Both the position numbers and the translations under genes were made by a program. From Ceratorhiza oryzae-sativae (taxonomy: Eukaryota; Basidiomycota; Agaricomycetes; Cantharellales; Ceratobasidiaceae): a stretch of 64,000 nucleotides of DNA. This document shows, one piece after another, positions 1 through 12,556 of this stretch. Numbering within the stretch: position 1 is the stretch's first letter; each line of letters opens with the position of its first letter. A model generated the notes under the pieces. That model was not told the DNA's origin and made no database searches. It worked only from the letters and a program-made list of their open reading frames with translations. The stretch is from assembly GCA_030998015.1 (NCBI GenBank), contig JARWMV010000239.1, forward strand, positions 124,001 to 188,000, in the 5' to 3' direction.

Positions 1-1017
<1,017 letters not shown>

Positions 1018-1432
1018 TTGATATATGTGCAACTTTGTGATATGATACCCGCTCGCTCGTTCTTGTGCTGCATGGTCTACCCACTGCCAGGTATTGATTA
1101 TTTTGCTTGTTACTAAGATATGAATAGACAAGAACTGTTTGCGATGAGTTGGCGTGTGGCAGAGTTAGAGTGGGCGGCGCACGTGGCCGGATAATCCGTG
1201 GTGGCGGGAAGCTTTGGCCAGGGCGGCCATCAATGGGGGTACAGCCACGTCGCGTGCAGAGGATCGCAACGCAGGTGAAATTCCGACGCGCGTGCAGAAG
1301 CGGGACGCAGTCTGATCGACATGTAGAACGTCATATATACCACGCTCGCTCAGCCCGACTTGCCCTTTCGTTCCGATTCCCCTTCCTTTATTCCCCTCCA
1401 ACCTGTGGCCAATCGTTGACTCGTGGGCCTGG
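1018..1432. other. Intergenic region with a promoter-like 3' end
   Basis: No credible gene is seen. A TATA-like catatata lies near 1331-1338 and is followed by a pyrimidine-rich stretch running to an ATG at 1433. That arrangement is typical of a fungal core promoter for a plus-strand gene. Long open frames on both strands here are GC-driven and have no recognisable protein. Confidence 0.4.
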
Positions 1433-2330
1433 ATGCCGGCCCTTGGTGTGCGACGGCCCAGCAGCGATGTCGTCGACCTGTCTGCGGGCCAGATCCAGAG
1501 CGATATCGGGCCTCCACCCACTTCACCCGACTCCTCCACATCAAGACACGAGGTCAGTCCGGTATCTTATCACATGTGTGATTCTGACTCGCTGTAGTCA
1601 CACACGCGGTATGCTCGCACCTTGTACTCGATCCCATCCCCCACGTAAGTGCACACTGCCCAACTGTGCTTGCGCTGTTCTTGGCGTGATATCTTTGGCC
1701 ATCCCGCGGCAATTCGAGCTTACTCCCCCTATTTCATCCCTTGGACAGGGACGCATCACGATCTTCGCGTCCGGTTAGCAACCAATTAACGCCCAAGCGT
1801 GCAACGAGGTTAGTTCCACGACTTGGATTGAAATCGATGCAATGTCTTGAAACTGAATGAAATACTTGATACGTAGCTCTCTCACGCACGCAAGGGATAG
1901 CAAAGAATGCAGCTGGGGGTCGGGTGGGGTCGAATGCCGCGAAACAAATAGTACGTATCCCCTCATTTCGGGTAGTTCGGGGATGCGATGCCGCATGAAT
2001 GTTTCTTAAAGCGTATTGCATGGGCGTTCTATTGGCTTCTTGCCCGCGTTCATGATCAGATACCTGGCCGAGTATTCGCGCTCATGAACCTCGTGTAGTC
2101 CTCTCCTTTGAACTCCTTGACGACCTTTTGTTTCCTCCCCTGTCCTCGTCCTCGTTTCCGACTAACCTCTTTCTCGACTTTCATTATAGCTGCACCTATA
2201 TCAATGAGAGAAACAAAGCAAGCTGATCGGCCAAACGTTAATCGCCAGGCTCGCCTCAGCTCGGACGATCCTAGGCGAGTTGTGATTCTCCTACCCGATG
2301 ATGGTACGAAGCCATGTTCCGGTGACGAAA
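1433..2330 (+). CDS. Possible small multi-exon gene, unrecognised
   Basis: An ATG at 1433 follows a TATA- and CT-rich promoter-like stretch. A spliced reading frame can be built with exons near 1433-1552, 1598-1643 and 1748-1810, joined by introns with gt-ag ends. The product starts MPALGVRRPSSDVVDL and is rich in Ser, Pro, Arg and Thr. A further exon may begin after the ctaac...tatag acceptor near 2189 and contains RVVILLPDDG. I do not recognise a domain. The exons could instead be the 5' part of the membrane protein gene at 2447, or not coding at all. Exon ends downstream of 1810 are guesses. Confidence 0.3.
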
Positions 2331-2446
2331 GGCTTGTAAAGCGGAGCGTACCTCCCGTTGGATTGCCGTTCGTGAATATCCCCACTTCGTTTTGACCGGC
2401 GTGGTGACTAAATGTAACGCCCTACCCATCACGCAGGTCTCCCTCC

Positions 2447-4189
2447 ATGCCTGCGCTCCCCACGTCTCGATTCACAAATGCCCCCAAACCTGCACCCTCG
2501 AAATCCAGTTCCCTTGCGCAGACACGAATTTCTCACTCTGCTTCAGCCGCGGCTTCTTCCACTCAGCGTTCAGCATCGTCATTTAGGCCATCACCTTCTC
2601 CAACCCCAACGACTTTCTCAGCCGGAACAGTAATTGCGTTATCCACGGTTCTGCCAACCATCATACTCATTCTCCTCGTGATCATCATCTACTTGCTCAG
2701 AGCCCGACGAAAGCCTGTGTCCAAGTCCCGGTCGAGGCAAAGCTTGGAGAATGAGTTACCCCTGGCCGATGTCCGACCTGCGAAGGTGTATTCTCAGTCT
2801 GAGCCACCAGTCATTATGCTTTCGCGCCATTCAATATCTCCGTTCAACATTAGCCTGCCGGACCTGTCCAGATCGTTGTTCAACGGAGATACCAGGTCGA
2901 GGCGTAGCCCCAGCCCCGCTGGGTCCGAAAAGTCGCACCTGTCGTTAGACTCTGGCGTCGCGCACCACTCAGATGTCCAGCTGCCCGCTACACCCCCTAT
3001 GGCCATCACCCGATCAGAGACACCTCTGACACCTGTGTTGGGCGTACCCTATTACTCTAGACCATCATCTAGGGAATCCAAGCCTGGCCAACAGAGGAGC
3101 CTCTACGCGGGCCGAACCAGCGCGGACAGCGGCGCAGAATCCAGCGTCGTGTTCGCCCGCCAACGGACCGAAGAGGGAAGCACCCGGCGCGCGAGCGGGG
3201 ACGAACTCAGTCGATGGGGAAGCCGAGACGCGCGCACAAGCTCGAACGATCTGCCTGGTCGACCGAGGATGGGAATCGAGATTGCTCGACAACCGGGTGT
3301 ATCGTACATGGAGCAATACGGTGCCTTGGGGAGGCTGTCGACAGAAGCACATGAAACCCATGTACCCAGGAGGTCTGGATCCAGAGCGCTGAAGCTGTTG
3401 GGAATCGGACCAAGTTCGATTTATGGCTCTCCACCACCCGCGCGTACGCATTCACGATCCCATTCCCAACCCGTCACTACGTACGGCTTGCCGTTGTTGC
3501 AGCTTTCACCTCGGGCGCATGCGCTCCGAGTCAGAAGGCAGTCTCCAAGAGAGGCTAATCCTCCGGGTGATGATTCAAATAATTCGTCTGGACGATTACG
3601 CCGTTCGGGCAGCAGAGCTGAAACCCAACGCATACACCCACAATCTCCTCCTTCTCTTTCACGTACGCCTTCAATTCGCCATTCCACAACGCCCGAAGCG
3701 TCGAGCTCCCGATCGTCTCGTGAACGACAGCCCCTGAGCATTACGATTCCACCCCCAATAGGTACTCCCATCCGTCCAGTCGCCGAGCTGATCGCAATGC
3801 AATCTCCACCCGCCCAATCTACCCCACGCGGTCGTGCCCTCCAGACTATTCCCCGCAATCGCTCAGCATCTCGCACTCCTGGTGTAGTTAGCCCCGGGCA
3901 GCTCTCAGACCTTGGTGCCTTGGAGCGTAGGAACGCTCCACCCGGTCGATCCAGGGGTGCCAGCGACTCCGAACCCAGCCCAGAAACACGAGAACGAGTG
4001 TTGCGGTTACTAGGACGCCTACCCGAGAATCCGCAGGGTGAAGTCGGTGATCAAAATGATGACGGGCGAGACACTCTTCCGAGGAGCGAGCGGACACCGA
4101 GATCGCAAGGAACGGGCCGGGAGGTACGACGCACGCGATCTGAGAGCGAGCTTCTTGGTGCATTCATTCAACAATCGTCCGACACTTAG
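2447..4189 (+). CDS. Single-pass membrane protein with long disordered cytosolic tail
   Basis: An uninterrupted 580-codon frame starts at ATG 2447. Residues 1-62 are rich in Ser, Thr, Ala and Pro, as in an O-glycosylated exterior. Residues about 63-87 form one strong hydrophobic helix (VLPTIILILLVIIIYLL) followed by the positive stop-transfer RARRK. The remaining roughly 490 residues are low-complexity, rich in Ser, Pro and Arg, with many SP, TP and RxxS sites. This resembles fungal SKG6/Mid2-type sensors in layout, but I see no conserved domain. There is no signal peptide at the chosen start. An acceptor-like cgcag at 2432-2436 just upstream suggests that an earlier exon may supply one. Function is unknown; a cell-surface or wall-sensing role is only inferred. 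Confidence 0.65.
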   Translation: MPALPTSRFTNAPKPAPSKSSSLAQTRISHSASAAASSTQRSASSFRPSPSPTPTTFSAGTVIALSTVLPTIILILLVIIIYLLRARRKPVSKSRSRQSLENELPLADVRPAKVYSQSEPPVIMLSRHSISPFNISLPDLSRSLFNGDTRSRRSPSPAGSEKSHLSLDSGVAHHSDVQLPATPPMAITRSETPLTPVLGVPYYSRPSSRESKPGQQRSLYAGRTSADSGAESSVVFARQRTEEGSTRRASGDELSRWGSRDARTSSNDLPGRPRMGIEIARQPGVSYMEQYGALGRLSTEAHETHVPRRSGSRALKLLGIGPSSIYGSPPPARTHSRSHSQPVTTYGLPLLQLSPRAHALRVRRQSPREANPPGDDSNNSSGRLRRSGSRAETQRIHPQSPPSLSRTPSIRHSTTPEASSSRSSRERQPLSITIPPPIGTPIRPVAELIAMQSPPAQSTPRGRALQTIPRNRSASRTPGVVSPGQLSDLGALERRNAPPGRSRGASDSEPSPETRERVLRLLGRLPENPQGEVGDQNDDGRDTLPRSERTPRSQGTGREVRRTRSESELLGAFIQQSSDT

Positions 4190-4485
4190 CGTTGGCATGA
4201 CATTTATCGATCTTCCAATCTTGGTTCTTCGCATTCTATTTTATTTTTTTCTTGGGGTTCTCGGGATGATCTCACCCTCTTTGCATGGATTGCATTTCTT
4301 GATTTCTTGGCCATCACTTTCGTTGCATTTTTTGGTTCAACTTGTTTCTTTAATGGTTTCGTCCTTGCCTGGTGGTACGATGTAGCATGGTTACTGTTCC
4401 TAGATACCCAACCGGTATCCTGACGTCTTGTACAATAGTCCTATTCCTATACATCCAGCATAGTAACAAAAGATCCCGACGTCGA
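4190..4485. other. Convergent 3' intergenic region
   Basis: This lies between the ends of the plus-strand membrane protein gene and the minus-strand VPS53 gene. It is T-rich on the plus strand (ttctattttatttttttc near 4235), as expected for a 3' UTR and polyadenylation region. No gene is seen. Confidence 0.5.
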
Positions 4486-7400
4486 TCAGAACGCCCCAGA
4501 CGACGATCGATCGCGCTCCCTACGCATAGTAAAGCTCACAAGCTTTCTCAAGTCGCTGAACACCTCACGACGTGGTGTCTCAGCTGCGCGTGGTGAATCG
4601 ACGCTAGTCGGCGGAGTGTTCCCTAGTATCGTGCTGACCCCTGTTCCCGGGACCGGGTCCATATCGAGTGTCGTGAGGAACGATTCTGAGGCCAACTCGG
4701 TTCGTGTACTCGTAATAGTAAGCAATGTATCGAGCAAGTTATTCTGCTCTGCCTTGGGGGTCCCTTTCAAGTCCAAAACCTGAGATTACAGGATTTTAGC
4801 TGCTAGATTTTGTGTCTAGGACAAATACTCACTTTTTGAAAGTTTGAGAACGATGAATCCCCAATTAAGAGGATATAATTCAACACAAATGCCTCCGCAG
4901 GTTCCTGTGTGTCACATCAAGTCTCAGTCGTATTCATCGCGCAAAGAGCACAGCTACGCCTACCACGGGTGTAATGATGACTTTTAGAAGAGTCTCAAGC
5001 CTAGAAATGCTCCGAGACACGTTCCGAGCATATCTGCCCAAACCGCAAAAAAGCTTATACTTAGATGCTGTCGGGCCCAGTAAAGACAGCCCAAGAAACC
5101 TACGTCGACTCAGCACCCGAGGTGGGTCCCGGAATTTTGAGAAGCGTGGATTTGAGAGATTGAAGGTCCAAGAGAAGCTGATTGCCAAGAGTAGCCACGG
5201 AACCATGAGGTGCGTCGCAATTAGTTGCTTGAGGGAAATGACCAACCTGTTCACCACCAAGCCCCTTAATAGGACGACTCTTCACCAAGGAATTGGTAAA
5301 TTTTGTAATCAAGACGCTTTGAGGCTTCAGCTGGGTGACTTGAAACTGAACCAGTCCAGAAGTAACTTACTTGGACGCCTTGTCACAAAAGCTCCGGACA
5401 TACTTTTTAGGCTCAATCTTAGAGTGAACAACCTCCCCCACCGTATCCAGCGAAGCAGCTAGATCGTTCGCCCAAGCGGAAGTCCCGCTCACATTTTCGA
5501 TGCTACCCCAATTGAATTTCAATAAGGTCATAAAGGCCGCTTCGGTAGCCGAGTCTAATTCCCGTAGCATATGTGATATACAGGTTGAGATTACCCTGTG
5601 GGTTTGACCAGGTGAAGTCTATGCTAAGTGAGAGAGTAGTCTGCACATACTGGACGAATAGGTCTTGCTCGTCTTGAAGTGATATCTCCTCGGGTCCATC
5701 GTTGCCGATTTTGTCACGCATCTTCTCTTCAAGCTGGAAGGACGGCGTCCAAGGCTCGCACTTATTATGGAGCGAATGCAGGATCCACTTACCTGAATCG
5801 ATGTAGTCTGACAATAATCTGCCGTGTTCAACAAGAGGCACAATCTCTGTAGCTCGGTGGGATTGAATCGACCCTCAAGCGATCTACGCTCCTTGTCCGA
5901 TCTAAATGATGGTTGAGTCGCCGCATTTTTAGGCAGCTAAGAGGTATTCCGGCGTACTTCTTTGTAGCTGCTATGAGAACCTCCTCTTAAAAACCGACCA
6001 CGAGATGATTAGACGCAATGTGAAACCCGCACGTAACTAAATCCTGACGCACCCGCATATACTTAAGCCATTTCTTATGCATCATACACATCTGCGTCAT
6101 GACTCCTCCACCACTTCTACCCAGACTTCCACCGAATAACCGCGCACAGTCCTCCATCCCCTGAGCGATAGCAAAGAACAGTTCGGTACTGGAAGGCAGC
6201 ACACTTGGCGGCGGGGCATCGGGATCTGTATTGGCGTTTGGTGTGGATGACGCTTCTAGAGATAACCGAGCATTTGTTCCACGATGAGCTGACAGGAGGT
6301 CAGTTATAACCCTAGAGAATTATTTAATGGGTGTATAAATGAAGCAGAGCGAGATTGCATACTTGTCCTGTGCGTCAACAAATAAGCCCATATGGCTATC
6401 AAATGCTGAAGATATTGTTTGTCCAGTGCCATGATGACCAGGCACGGGAACTGCTCAACTAGTTCCTTAAACTGAAACAAAACCATTATCGATCAACGCC
6501 TAACTTGGTGTGAAAATATTCACCGAGACACCAAACTTCCGTTCCATAGCACTTTCAAACTCGAGAGTTTCTTTCAATGCCTCGAGCAGCAAGTTCACCG
6601 TCAACACGGGTACGTTGGCATTTACTACTGCGGCCTTTTCCTTTTCTCGTTCTTTGGACCCAATACCCAGACCCAGCCCTGTCTTTGGTTTAGTTCCACT
6701 CCCTGTCGCGCCAAAGGAGTTGGCTTTGTCGCTAGCGTTTTGAAGCGCGATTACGACATCCGCCCTCGTCGCACTGGCAAAATGAGCTGTAAGGTGTTCT
6801 CCCACTCGCCACGCTTGAGGGAAAGCTCGAGCCCGTTCGGTATCGTGGGCCGTCATCACACGACGAAAGTAAGCAAACCGACGGGAAATGTTATCAAGTT
6901 GGCCCGCCTACACGGAGAAAATAATTATGTATTAGTGGTTATCACAGTTTGTTCTCATGGGGACCAGACCTCGTCCGTGGACCTAAATATCCTCCTATAC
7001 TCTTTGAGTTCTAGCGAGCTATATCTATCTAAGATTGTGTTCCTACATAAGTTATGTGTTAGTGGTTGATCCAGATGCATCATTGGCTATCTACCGAACG
7101 TCATCGCCAAGTACGTCGACAACCTGACAAGCATCACTAATGATGGACGCCTTGATTGGCCGAGCAGGATCTTGCAGGAAACTACATATAAATATACATT
7201 TTTTTAGTGCCAGCGGCGAATCCAAGGGAACATACATACAAATCGTCAAAGTCTCGCTCCGCAGAAGTTCGGACTAGGCCTTGGAGCTCCTGGAGCCGGC
7301 GCGTGGCCACCGCAATTCGTTCGATGGACGAGTACGGCTTGAAGAATATTGCTATCTCCTTGACTGCCTAAATTCCGATCAGCATGGAAGAATACGAGGT

Positions 7401-8104
7401 CGCTATCTACATACAGCTAGCGTCTGTGCGATCTCTGCATACTTCTTGCCCTTGATTAGGCTATCCAGCTGGCCTAGAGCATTTACTGCCCAACCGAAAC
7501 GGTTAGGCTGCCAAGAGATGATTGTACACACAAACTCACCAAGCATTTGGAATCTCTTCAAAGCAGTCATGCTTAGCGCGAGATTTTTCTTGGCCAAATC
7601 CAGTACTTGTATATCCTTCGTAATATCGCGTACGATTGCTTCACTCTCAGCCGCCTTTTCCCTAATGCGACTCATTTGGGCAAGGAGTTCCTGATACACG
7701 TTAGAAAATTGAATAGCCGGAGAAACTAGAGGCTCTTACGGCTATAAGCTCTTGGATTAGTTGCATCCTTGCAGGCTCTTGATCTCGTGCAAGTTCCGCC
7801 CGCAAGCCATCAATCTCGTCTTGTATCTGACGAATATCATTGTTTAGTTGTGTCTGAATTGATTCGACACGTCCAAGTGAGGCCTCTGTAACATGCGATT
7901 AGTCGAACTTGTCAATGTACGAAAAGCGATACAAACCATCGGGAAAGAGCTCGTTGAGAGTAGCAATAGGATCAAACCCAGTGAACGCATCCGCAGAGTT
8001 GGTTGGAGGGAGATCTTTGGACAGTTAGCCCATTTTACACTCAACCATAATGATGTACCTAATATGTTTTGGATATGGACAGCAAGCGTGGTGGGCTCAG
8101 ACAT
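4486..8104 (-). CDS. VPS53: VPS53, GARP/EARP tethering complex subunit
   Basis: VPS53 is part of the GARP complex that tethers endosome-derived vesicles to the trans-Golgi. The start at 8104 gives MSEPTTLAVHIQNIL, then after a short intron FTGFDPIATLNELFPD, the family's N-terminal signature. Next comes the coiled-coil segment ELLAQMSRIREKAAESEAIV and DITKDIQVLDLAKKNLALSM, which is the most conserved part of the family. Middle exons carry QDEQDLFVQYVQ. The C-terminus has LDLKGTPKAEQNNLLDTLL, matching the short motif that ends VPS53 proteins. The gene has many short introns (for example 7866-7910 and 7681-7738, approximate). An in-frame upstream start at 8225 exists, but its extra residues do not look like VPS53. 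I saw no internal break, although not every junction was checked. Confidence 0.92.
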
Positions 8105-9086
8105 GTTGGCACGTGATAAGTTGATCCATGTGACAAACCCCGTTTGACTACCGATGCGGTGAATGCATACAGGCGCTTCATAGATTTTCTTGCAACAGCC
8201 ACAAAGCTGAATCGGCGCAAAATCCATGATTTCATCTGAAAAAAGTTATTGCAACAGGTGGTCCGATTTGATTTTCTAGCAAGTCAGCATACAGAAACGG
8301 TTGGGCATGTTTCCCGCGCAGATTTGGTGTCCATTCTGAACTCTACATCTTGGCAGCATCACCACCAGGAAGGCGGTAACCCACAAGTACCAGTCTTGAT
8401 ATCCCTTCGGCTAGGAACGTAACAGGAAGGGTTGAATCGCAAGGTGAAAAGTCTGGAGGCGATTTGGCCGAACTGGCTCGCTTTGACCGACTATTGTGCG
8501 TCAATAGGGGGAGAGGCCGGAGCCCCAATGCATGCGTTTTATAATAATATTTCTGCCCTGTATGATCACATGCGCGACGCCGCTAATCCAAGGAGTGCAT
8601 ACAGCTTGCTTGGGGATCGCATATCAAAAAAAAATCGGATGCGCCCAGTATATGCGGTTCACATTTCAAGACCTGAGTTAAATGTAGTCCGCACACAGAA
8701 TTAGATGTGCTTTTGCAGTTTGATCACCCGAGCCGTTGAACCGGCCCCGACAACCATTAAACCAAGGCTAGTCACTTTGAGACAGACTTCGACACAACAT
8801 CCTCCCAATCACCAAATGACTAAAGCATGACACGTCGTTATCAAGGTCCATCTCTACTTCGCATGACCAAGGAGAGCGTTGAAGAGGCGAAATGGTACAT
8901 ACATACGTGAACGTTACATGTTGGAGAGTTGGCTTCGTTTGTAGCATGTACTGTAGCCCGAACGAAGCCTTGGAAAACAAAGGTGGTGGGTTCGACGCTT
9001 GGCCAACGATCTGCACGAGATGCTCCACTCCCTATTCCCCACGTGCTTTGAAGAGATGAAGCAGAAGGCACCGCTCATCGCTACTG
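8105..9086. other. Intergenic region between VPS53 and a decayed gene copy
   Basis: The first part should hold the VPS53 promoter (minus strand). Short open frames exist on both strands at 8343-9071, but none has a recognisable domain, a good splice pattern or a match to neighbours. The last part may be the decayed 5' end of the barrel-like copy beginning near 9087. Confidence 0.4.
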
Positions 9087-9476
9087 ATGCGGTGCCTCGG
9101 GTCGTTGACGGCGCCGGATTGTATCTTGTTTCGTACTAGTTTGTACACGTCCCTCCGCGTGAGCTTCGACGGCATGAGCACTGAATATGCTGAGGCTGGT
9201 AGCACTATAAGCTGCGACGTTGGACTTTACGGATTCAACTCGGATCTGGTAGGTATGAACGGGACATCCTTAAGGGGGCAAAGCGAGAACGCACGGTCGT
9301 TCTAACAGATGACCGGCCAGAACGCAGGGCTCTGGGTCTATGGGAGCCTTACGGGGGACAATAAAGATTACATTATTATCAAGTGTCTTGGTAAAGATGG
9401 CAAAACGATTGGTAGTATTGCGGGGCTGGTGTCGGTTGTGTTTACGGGTGCCCTTACGTCTGATACTGAGCCTTGA
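9087..9476 (+). pseudogene. Decayed copy of the barrel-like small-protein family
   Basis: The translated frame carries STISCDVGLYGFNSDLVGMN and NGTSLRGQSENARSF, then a TAA at 9303-9305, then continues in the same frame with GQNAGLWVYGSL, DYIIIKCLGKDGKTIGSIAG and a final stop at 9474-9476. The minus-strand sequence at 21466-21858 matches along its whole length: STISYGIGLYQFNS, MNGTSLRRSAENARLLQRII. At the TAA the other copy has CAA (Gln). The pattern of short beta strands and Gly-rich turns recalls the intact paralogues at 14557-17091, but that link is inferred from layout, not from strong identity. No convincing 5' exon is seen, so the copy looks truncated as well as interrupted. Confidence 0.6.
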
Positions 9477-9834
9477 TACCTATTTTCCCGATAAAAATGT
9501 GCCTCTTTTCAACACTCGACTCGCAAAACACCCCAAATTCTGGCAATTTCGTTCTCCAGCCCAAACAAGTCAACCAGACAAGCAAACAACCGAAAAGCGC
9601 CCTAGTGAATTTGAAAATCGAACTTGCGAGATCAGACGTGCACTTTCGCTCCGCATTCGAGGCGAGGCGGTTCTATTTATTCCCACAGACGCACTCGTTC
9701 AACTGGCGCCGGAACTGTCTACTCGACCTCGACGTTATCTGCTGTATATGCCATTGATTCTCTGCCCACGCTTCAGAGCATCCTGATCTCTGGACTGAGC
9801 AAATCCTCCCCCCCCCCTCCTCCTTGACGACGAC
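9477..9834. other. Promoter region of the 9835 gene
   Basis: No gene is seen. The 100 bp before the ATG at 9835 are pyrimidine-rich, with a run of ten C (about 9809-9818) followed by tcctcc, as is common in the 5' UTR of basidiomycete genes. A plus-strand open frame of 148 codons crosses the region but has no recognisable protein. Confidence 0.4.
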
Positions 9835-10924
9835 ATGAACGTCTCCCATATCCGACACGCCTGGTTCCCGCCTGCGATACCCAAACGCAAACTCGCACTC
9901 GACAGCGACGCAGATGCCGAATCCGAATGGCCGAGCTCGTACAAACCGCTCACGCCGGGGCCGGGGCCGGTCCCGCGTCCTGCCAAACGCTTAAAGGCGC
10001 TCGAAGGCGATTTCGCCGGGCTGACGCTCAACAACGGGTTGAACTCGATCCCGCCGTCGGCTGTGAAGCCGGAGCCGATCGTCACTGAGCCTTTGCCCTC
10101 GCCATCGCCCTCGCCTCCGACGGGCGACCACGTCCACCAGGGGCCAGAGTACGTATCCGAGGCCGAGCCGTACATCTCGAGCATTTACGAATACGCCTCG
10201 CCGTATCCTACGACAACCGGCAGCAGCGTCGTCTCTCTCCCGTTGCGAGGGGATGTATCCGAGCCGAGCGGGAGCGACGAAGAAAAAGAAAGAGCCAATG
10301 GGAGGCAAACGGTGACCAAAGTCGGGTCTCAAGATGGAGCCCCAGGATACGTCATATACGAACCCGAAGTTGGCTCGGAGAAACGCAAACGAGCGCTGGC
10401 AGACGACGGAGAAGGCGAGGCGAAAAAAGCCGGCAAAAAGAAATGGTTCGAACCTGAAAAAGACCGTACGTCCCCATCTCTCCAGCCGTCGATCTACAAC
10501 CACTCACGCGCACAAAGGGATCGTCATACTCGATCTCGAATCGTCTGAAGACGAATCAGTCACCCGTTCACCCCGCCGCCGCCGGTCGGCATTTTCGCTC
10601 TCGACTCCGTCGGAAACCACGAGCGGTCGCCCGAGGTCGCAGTCTCAGCCGGATTCGGACAGTGCCGAGTTTGTGATCAACCCGGCGTTGCTATCGCATT
10701 TGCGTCCACTTGGCTCGGCGCCTGCGATAATGAGAGAGGAGGATCCGGGCAAGGCGATTGTATTGTTCAGGCCTGCGCCTTGGGGGACGGGTGTTGCGCC
10801 CCTTGAGACTGGGGGAGAGTCACCTATTCCTTCCCCTGTGGACCCCTCGGGGGAAGACGAGGCGGTGGAGATGGAAGCGTCCCCATTGATTGAGGACGAA
10901 GATGCCATGGATATAGATTCATGA
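9835..10924 (+). CDS. Hypothetical nuclear-type protein, disordered
   Basis: Two exons, 9835-10465 and 10518-10924, are joined by a 52 bp intron (gtacgt to acaaag) and keep the frame. The product is about 345 residues. It begins MNVSHIRHAWFPPAIPKRKL and has basic patches that look like nuclear localisation signals (PRPAKRLK near residue 45; EKRKRALAD and AKKAGKKKWFEPEKDR near residues 180-210). It then has a Ser/Pro-rich stretch, IVILDLESSEDE just after the intron, and an acidic tail ending DEDAMDIDS. The LDLESSEDE stretch resembles a SUMO-interacting motif next to acidic and phosphorylatable residues; that is an inference. I do not recognise the family and assign no function. Confidence 0.7.
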
Positions 10925-11336
10925 CAGGGAGGGACAGTGAGTTTCTGGGTGATATGTATCGTTTATCTAGTTTTCTCTGCATGGTTTGGCAGCTTTGATG
11001 GGACTGTTTTTATTTATAGCTATTCGTTTTGGAATGAAATACAAATGTGTCGGCCTTGTGATATACTGGAAGTAACGTGTAATCAGGAGCACGAACCCGC
11101 CTGTCAGACCCATGTTGAATCGATAGCAGTGGTTAGTCAGACCCCAAACAGAGCGTCGGGAATTGTTTGGTCAGGTTATAGGGCAGACTCGAAGCGACAC
11201 GAGCAACAAGCCTTGAATTTCTATTCTACAACAACAAACGGCGATTGGGTTTCCTAGTACAAGCTAAAGTGACAAAGAGTGGAAATACGGACATAAACAG
11301 AGATCATTGCCGGACGGAGGTTGTGAGCGAGCACCG
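10925..11336. other. Convergent 3' intergenic region
   Basis: The region lies between the stop codons of the 9835 gene and NF-YA. It holds T-rich sequence after 10925 that fits a 3' UTR. A plus-strand frame of 106 codons (10937-11257) shows no domain and has no promoter of its own. Confidence 0.4.
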
Positions 11337-12369
11337 TTAGTGGGTCACGACATCGGGCGCAGGATTCGTTCCGGGATGAGCTCCTCCTTTTGATTCGAGC
11401 GCGGCGATCTCCTCGGCCGTGAGGAATCGGCCGCCGGGACCACGCGGGCGACGCATGGCATGTCTGTGTCTCGACTCGTGAAGGTATGGCTGCAACACAC
11501 ATTAGCCGTTGAATAACGGTTAGAATGAAGCTCACCTTGCGCTCCTTGGAGAGCCTGTGCAGCTCTTCGAGCCGAGCCCGGGCCGTGCGACGCTTGAGGA
11601 TCCGGTGGTACTGCTTGGCGTTGACGTACAGCGGCTCCTCGTCGAGTGCGTCGCCGTCCTCTTGCTCGGGCTGGTCCTGTGCGCCCGGTTGGTCGCCTGT
11701 GCCCGCCGATGTCGTGCTCTGACTTGGGGCGTATTCCTGGGGCGGATACGACGCCGCGTACTCGACCTGGGAGGGTGCATAGTCGCCGGTCACAGTCGAG
11801 GCCGTAGCGCTCGGCGGTCCATAGTCGTTTGTCGCCGATTGGGGTGGCTGAGATGGAGCCTGGTACTCGAGCTCCGAGACGCTGACCGTGCTCGGTGATG
11901 GCAGGTACTCTGACGGTGGATGGAGCCCGGCCGAGTTGAGCAGCGCTGCGTCCGACGTGCGGCGGACCTTGACCGCGACGTCGACCGACGCTGCAGACGG
12001 CGTGCGCTTGTGCCGGTTCTGCTGCTGCTGCTGCTGCTGGTGATAGAGCGCAGAGGCCGCAGCTGGGTGGGTGAGCGGGATGAGCGAGGGGTCGAGCGGG
12101 AGGTGCGAGTGGGGTGGGAGATGCGGGTGCTGGTGCGGGATCATGGCGTGCAGGCGCAGCAACGGGGGCTGCTGCTCGCCCACGTCGTCCGAGCCCGGAT
12201 ACGAGGTCGAGCCCGGCGTCGATGGGTTGGCCGCATACTCCTCGGCGTACTCTGCCTCTCGGTCAGCCAGGACAGCGCGCGACACAAACAGACCGCGCTC
12301 ACCGACAGGTGGTGGATATGAAAAGTTACCAAAGAATGGTGGGTCAGGTTCACTAGTTGCCCCGCTCAT
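11337..12369 (-). CDS. HAP2: NF-YA / HAP2, CCAAT-binding factor subunit
   Basis: NF-YA joins the NF-YB/NF-YC histone-fold dimer and reads the CCAAT box. The exons are 11536-12369 and 11490 is the first intron base: exon two is 11337-11489, with a 46 bp intron at 11490-11535. The protein is 328 residues. The N-terminal two thirds are low-complexity with a run of seven Gln (CAG/CTG repeat near 12019-12042) and many Tyr-Pro-Ser repeats, as in activation domains. The conserved domain is at the C-terminus: [20 protein letters not shown] binds NF-YB/YC, and after the intron [19 protein letters not shown] contacts DNA. The intron falls exactly between these two subdomains. I chose ATG 12369; an in-frame ATG-like start further up (to 12456) would add 29 residues. 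Confidence 0.95.
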
Positions 12370-12556
12370 TGTGATTGGCTGCGTTGGTGACGACTCGGTA
12401 ATGTGCGGGAGGAGTGCACACCAATGGTGTTCGCGTGCGAACACAACACGTGCCAACTACATCTAATCTAATCTGTTTACGTTTTGCCACAGCTCCGGCG
12501 AGCTGTTTGCAGGATTAAAGTATACAACAGTACATGCGATGGTATCCGTCAACGTC

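Noticed and set aside
1149..1778. Plus-strand open frame of 209 codons
   Set aside because: Its composition is Arg/Pro/Cys-rich and random-looking, it has no domain, and splice sites inside fit another frame better.
3421..3876. Minus-strand open frame of 151 codons
   Set aside because: It lies opposite the Ser/Pro/Arg-rich tail of the membrane protein and has no domain.
9991..10503. Minus-strand open frame of 170 codons opposite the 9835 gene
   Set aside because: It mirrors a GC-rich exon, has no start context or domain, and the plus-strand spliced product is more protein-like.
12370..12456. Upstream start for NF-YA
   Set aside because: The extra residues are not conserved-looking, and the ATG at 12369 is a normal start; both remain in frame.
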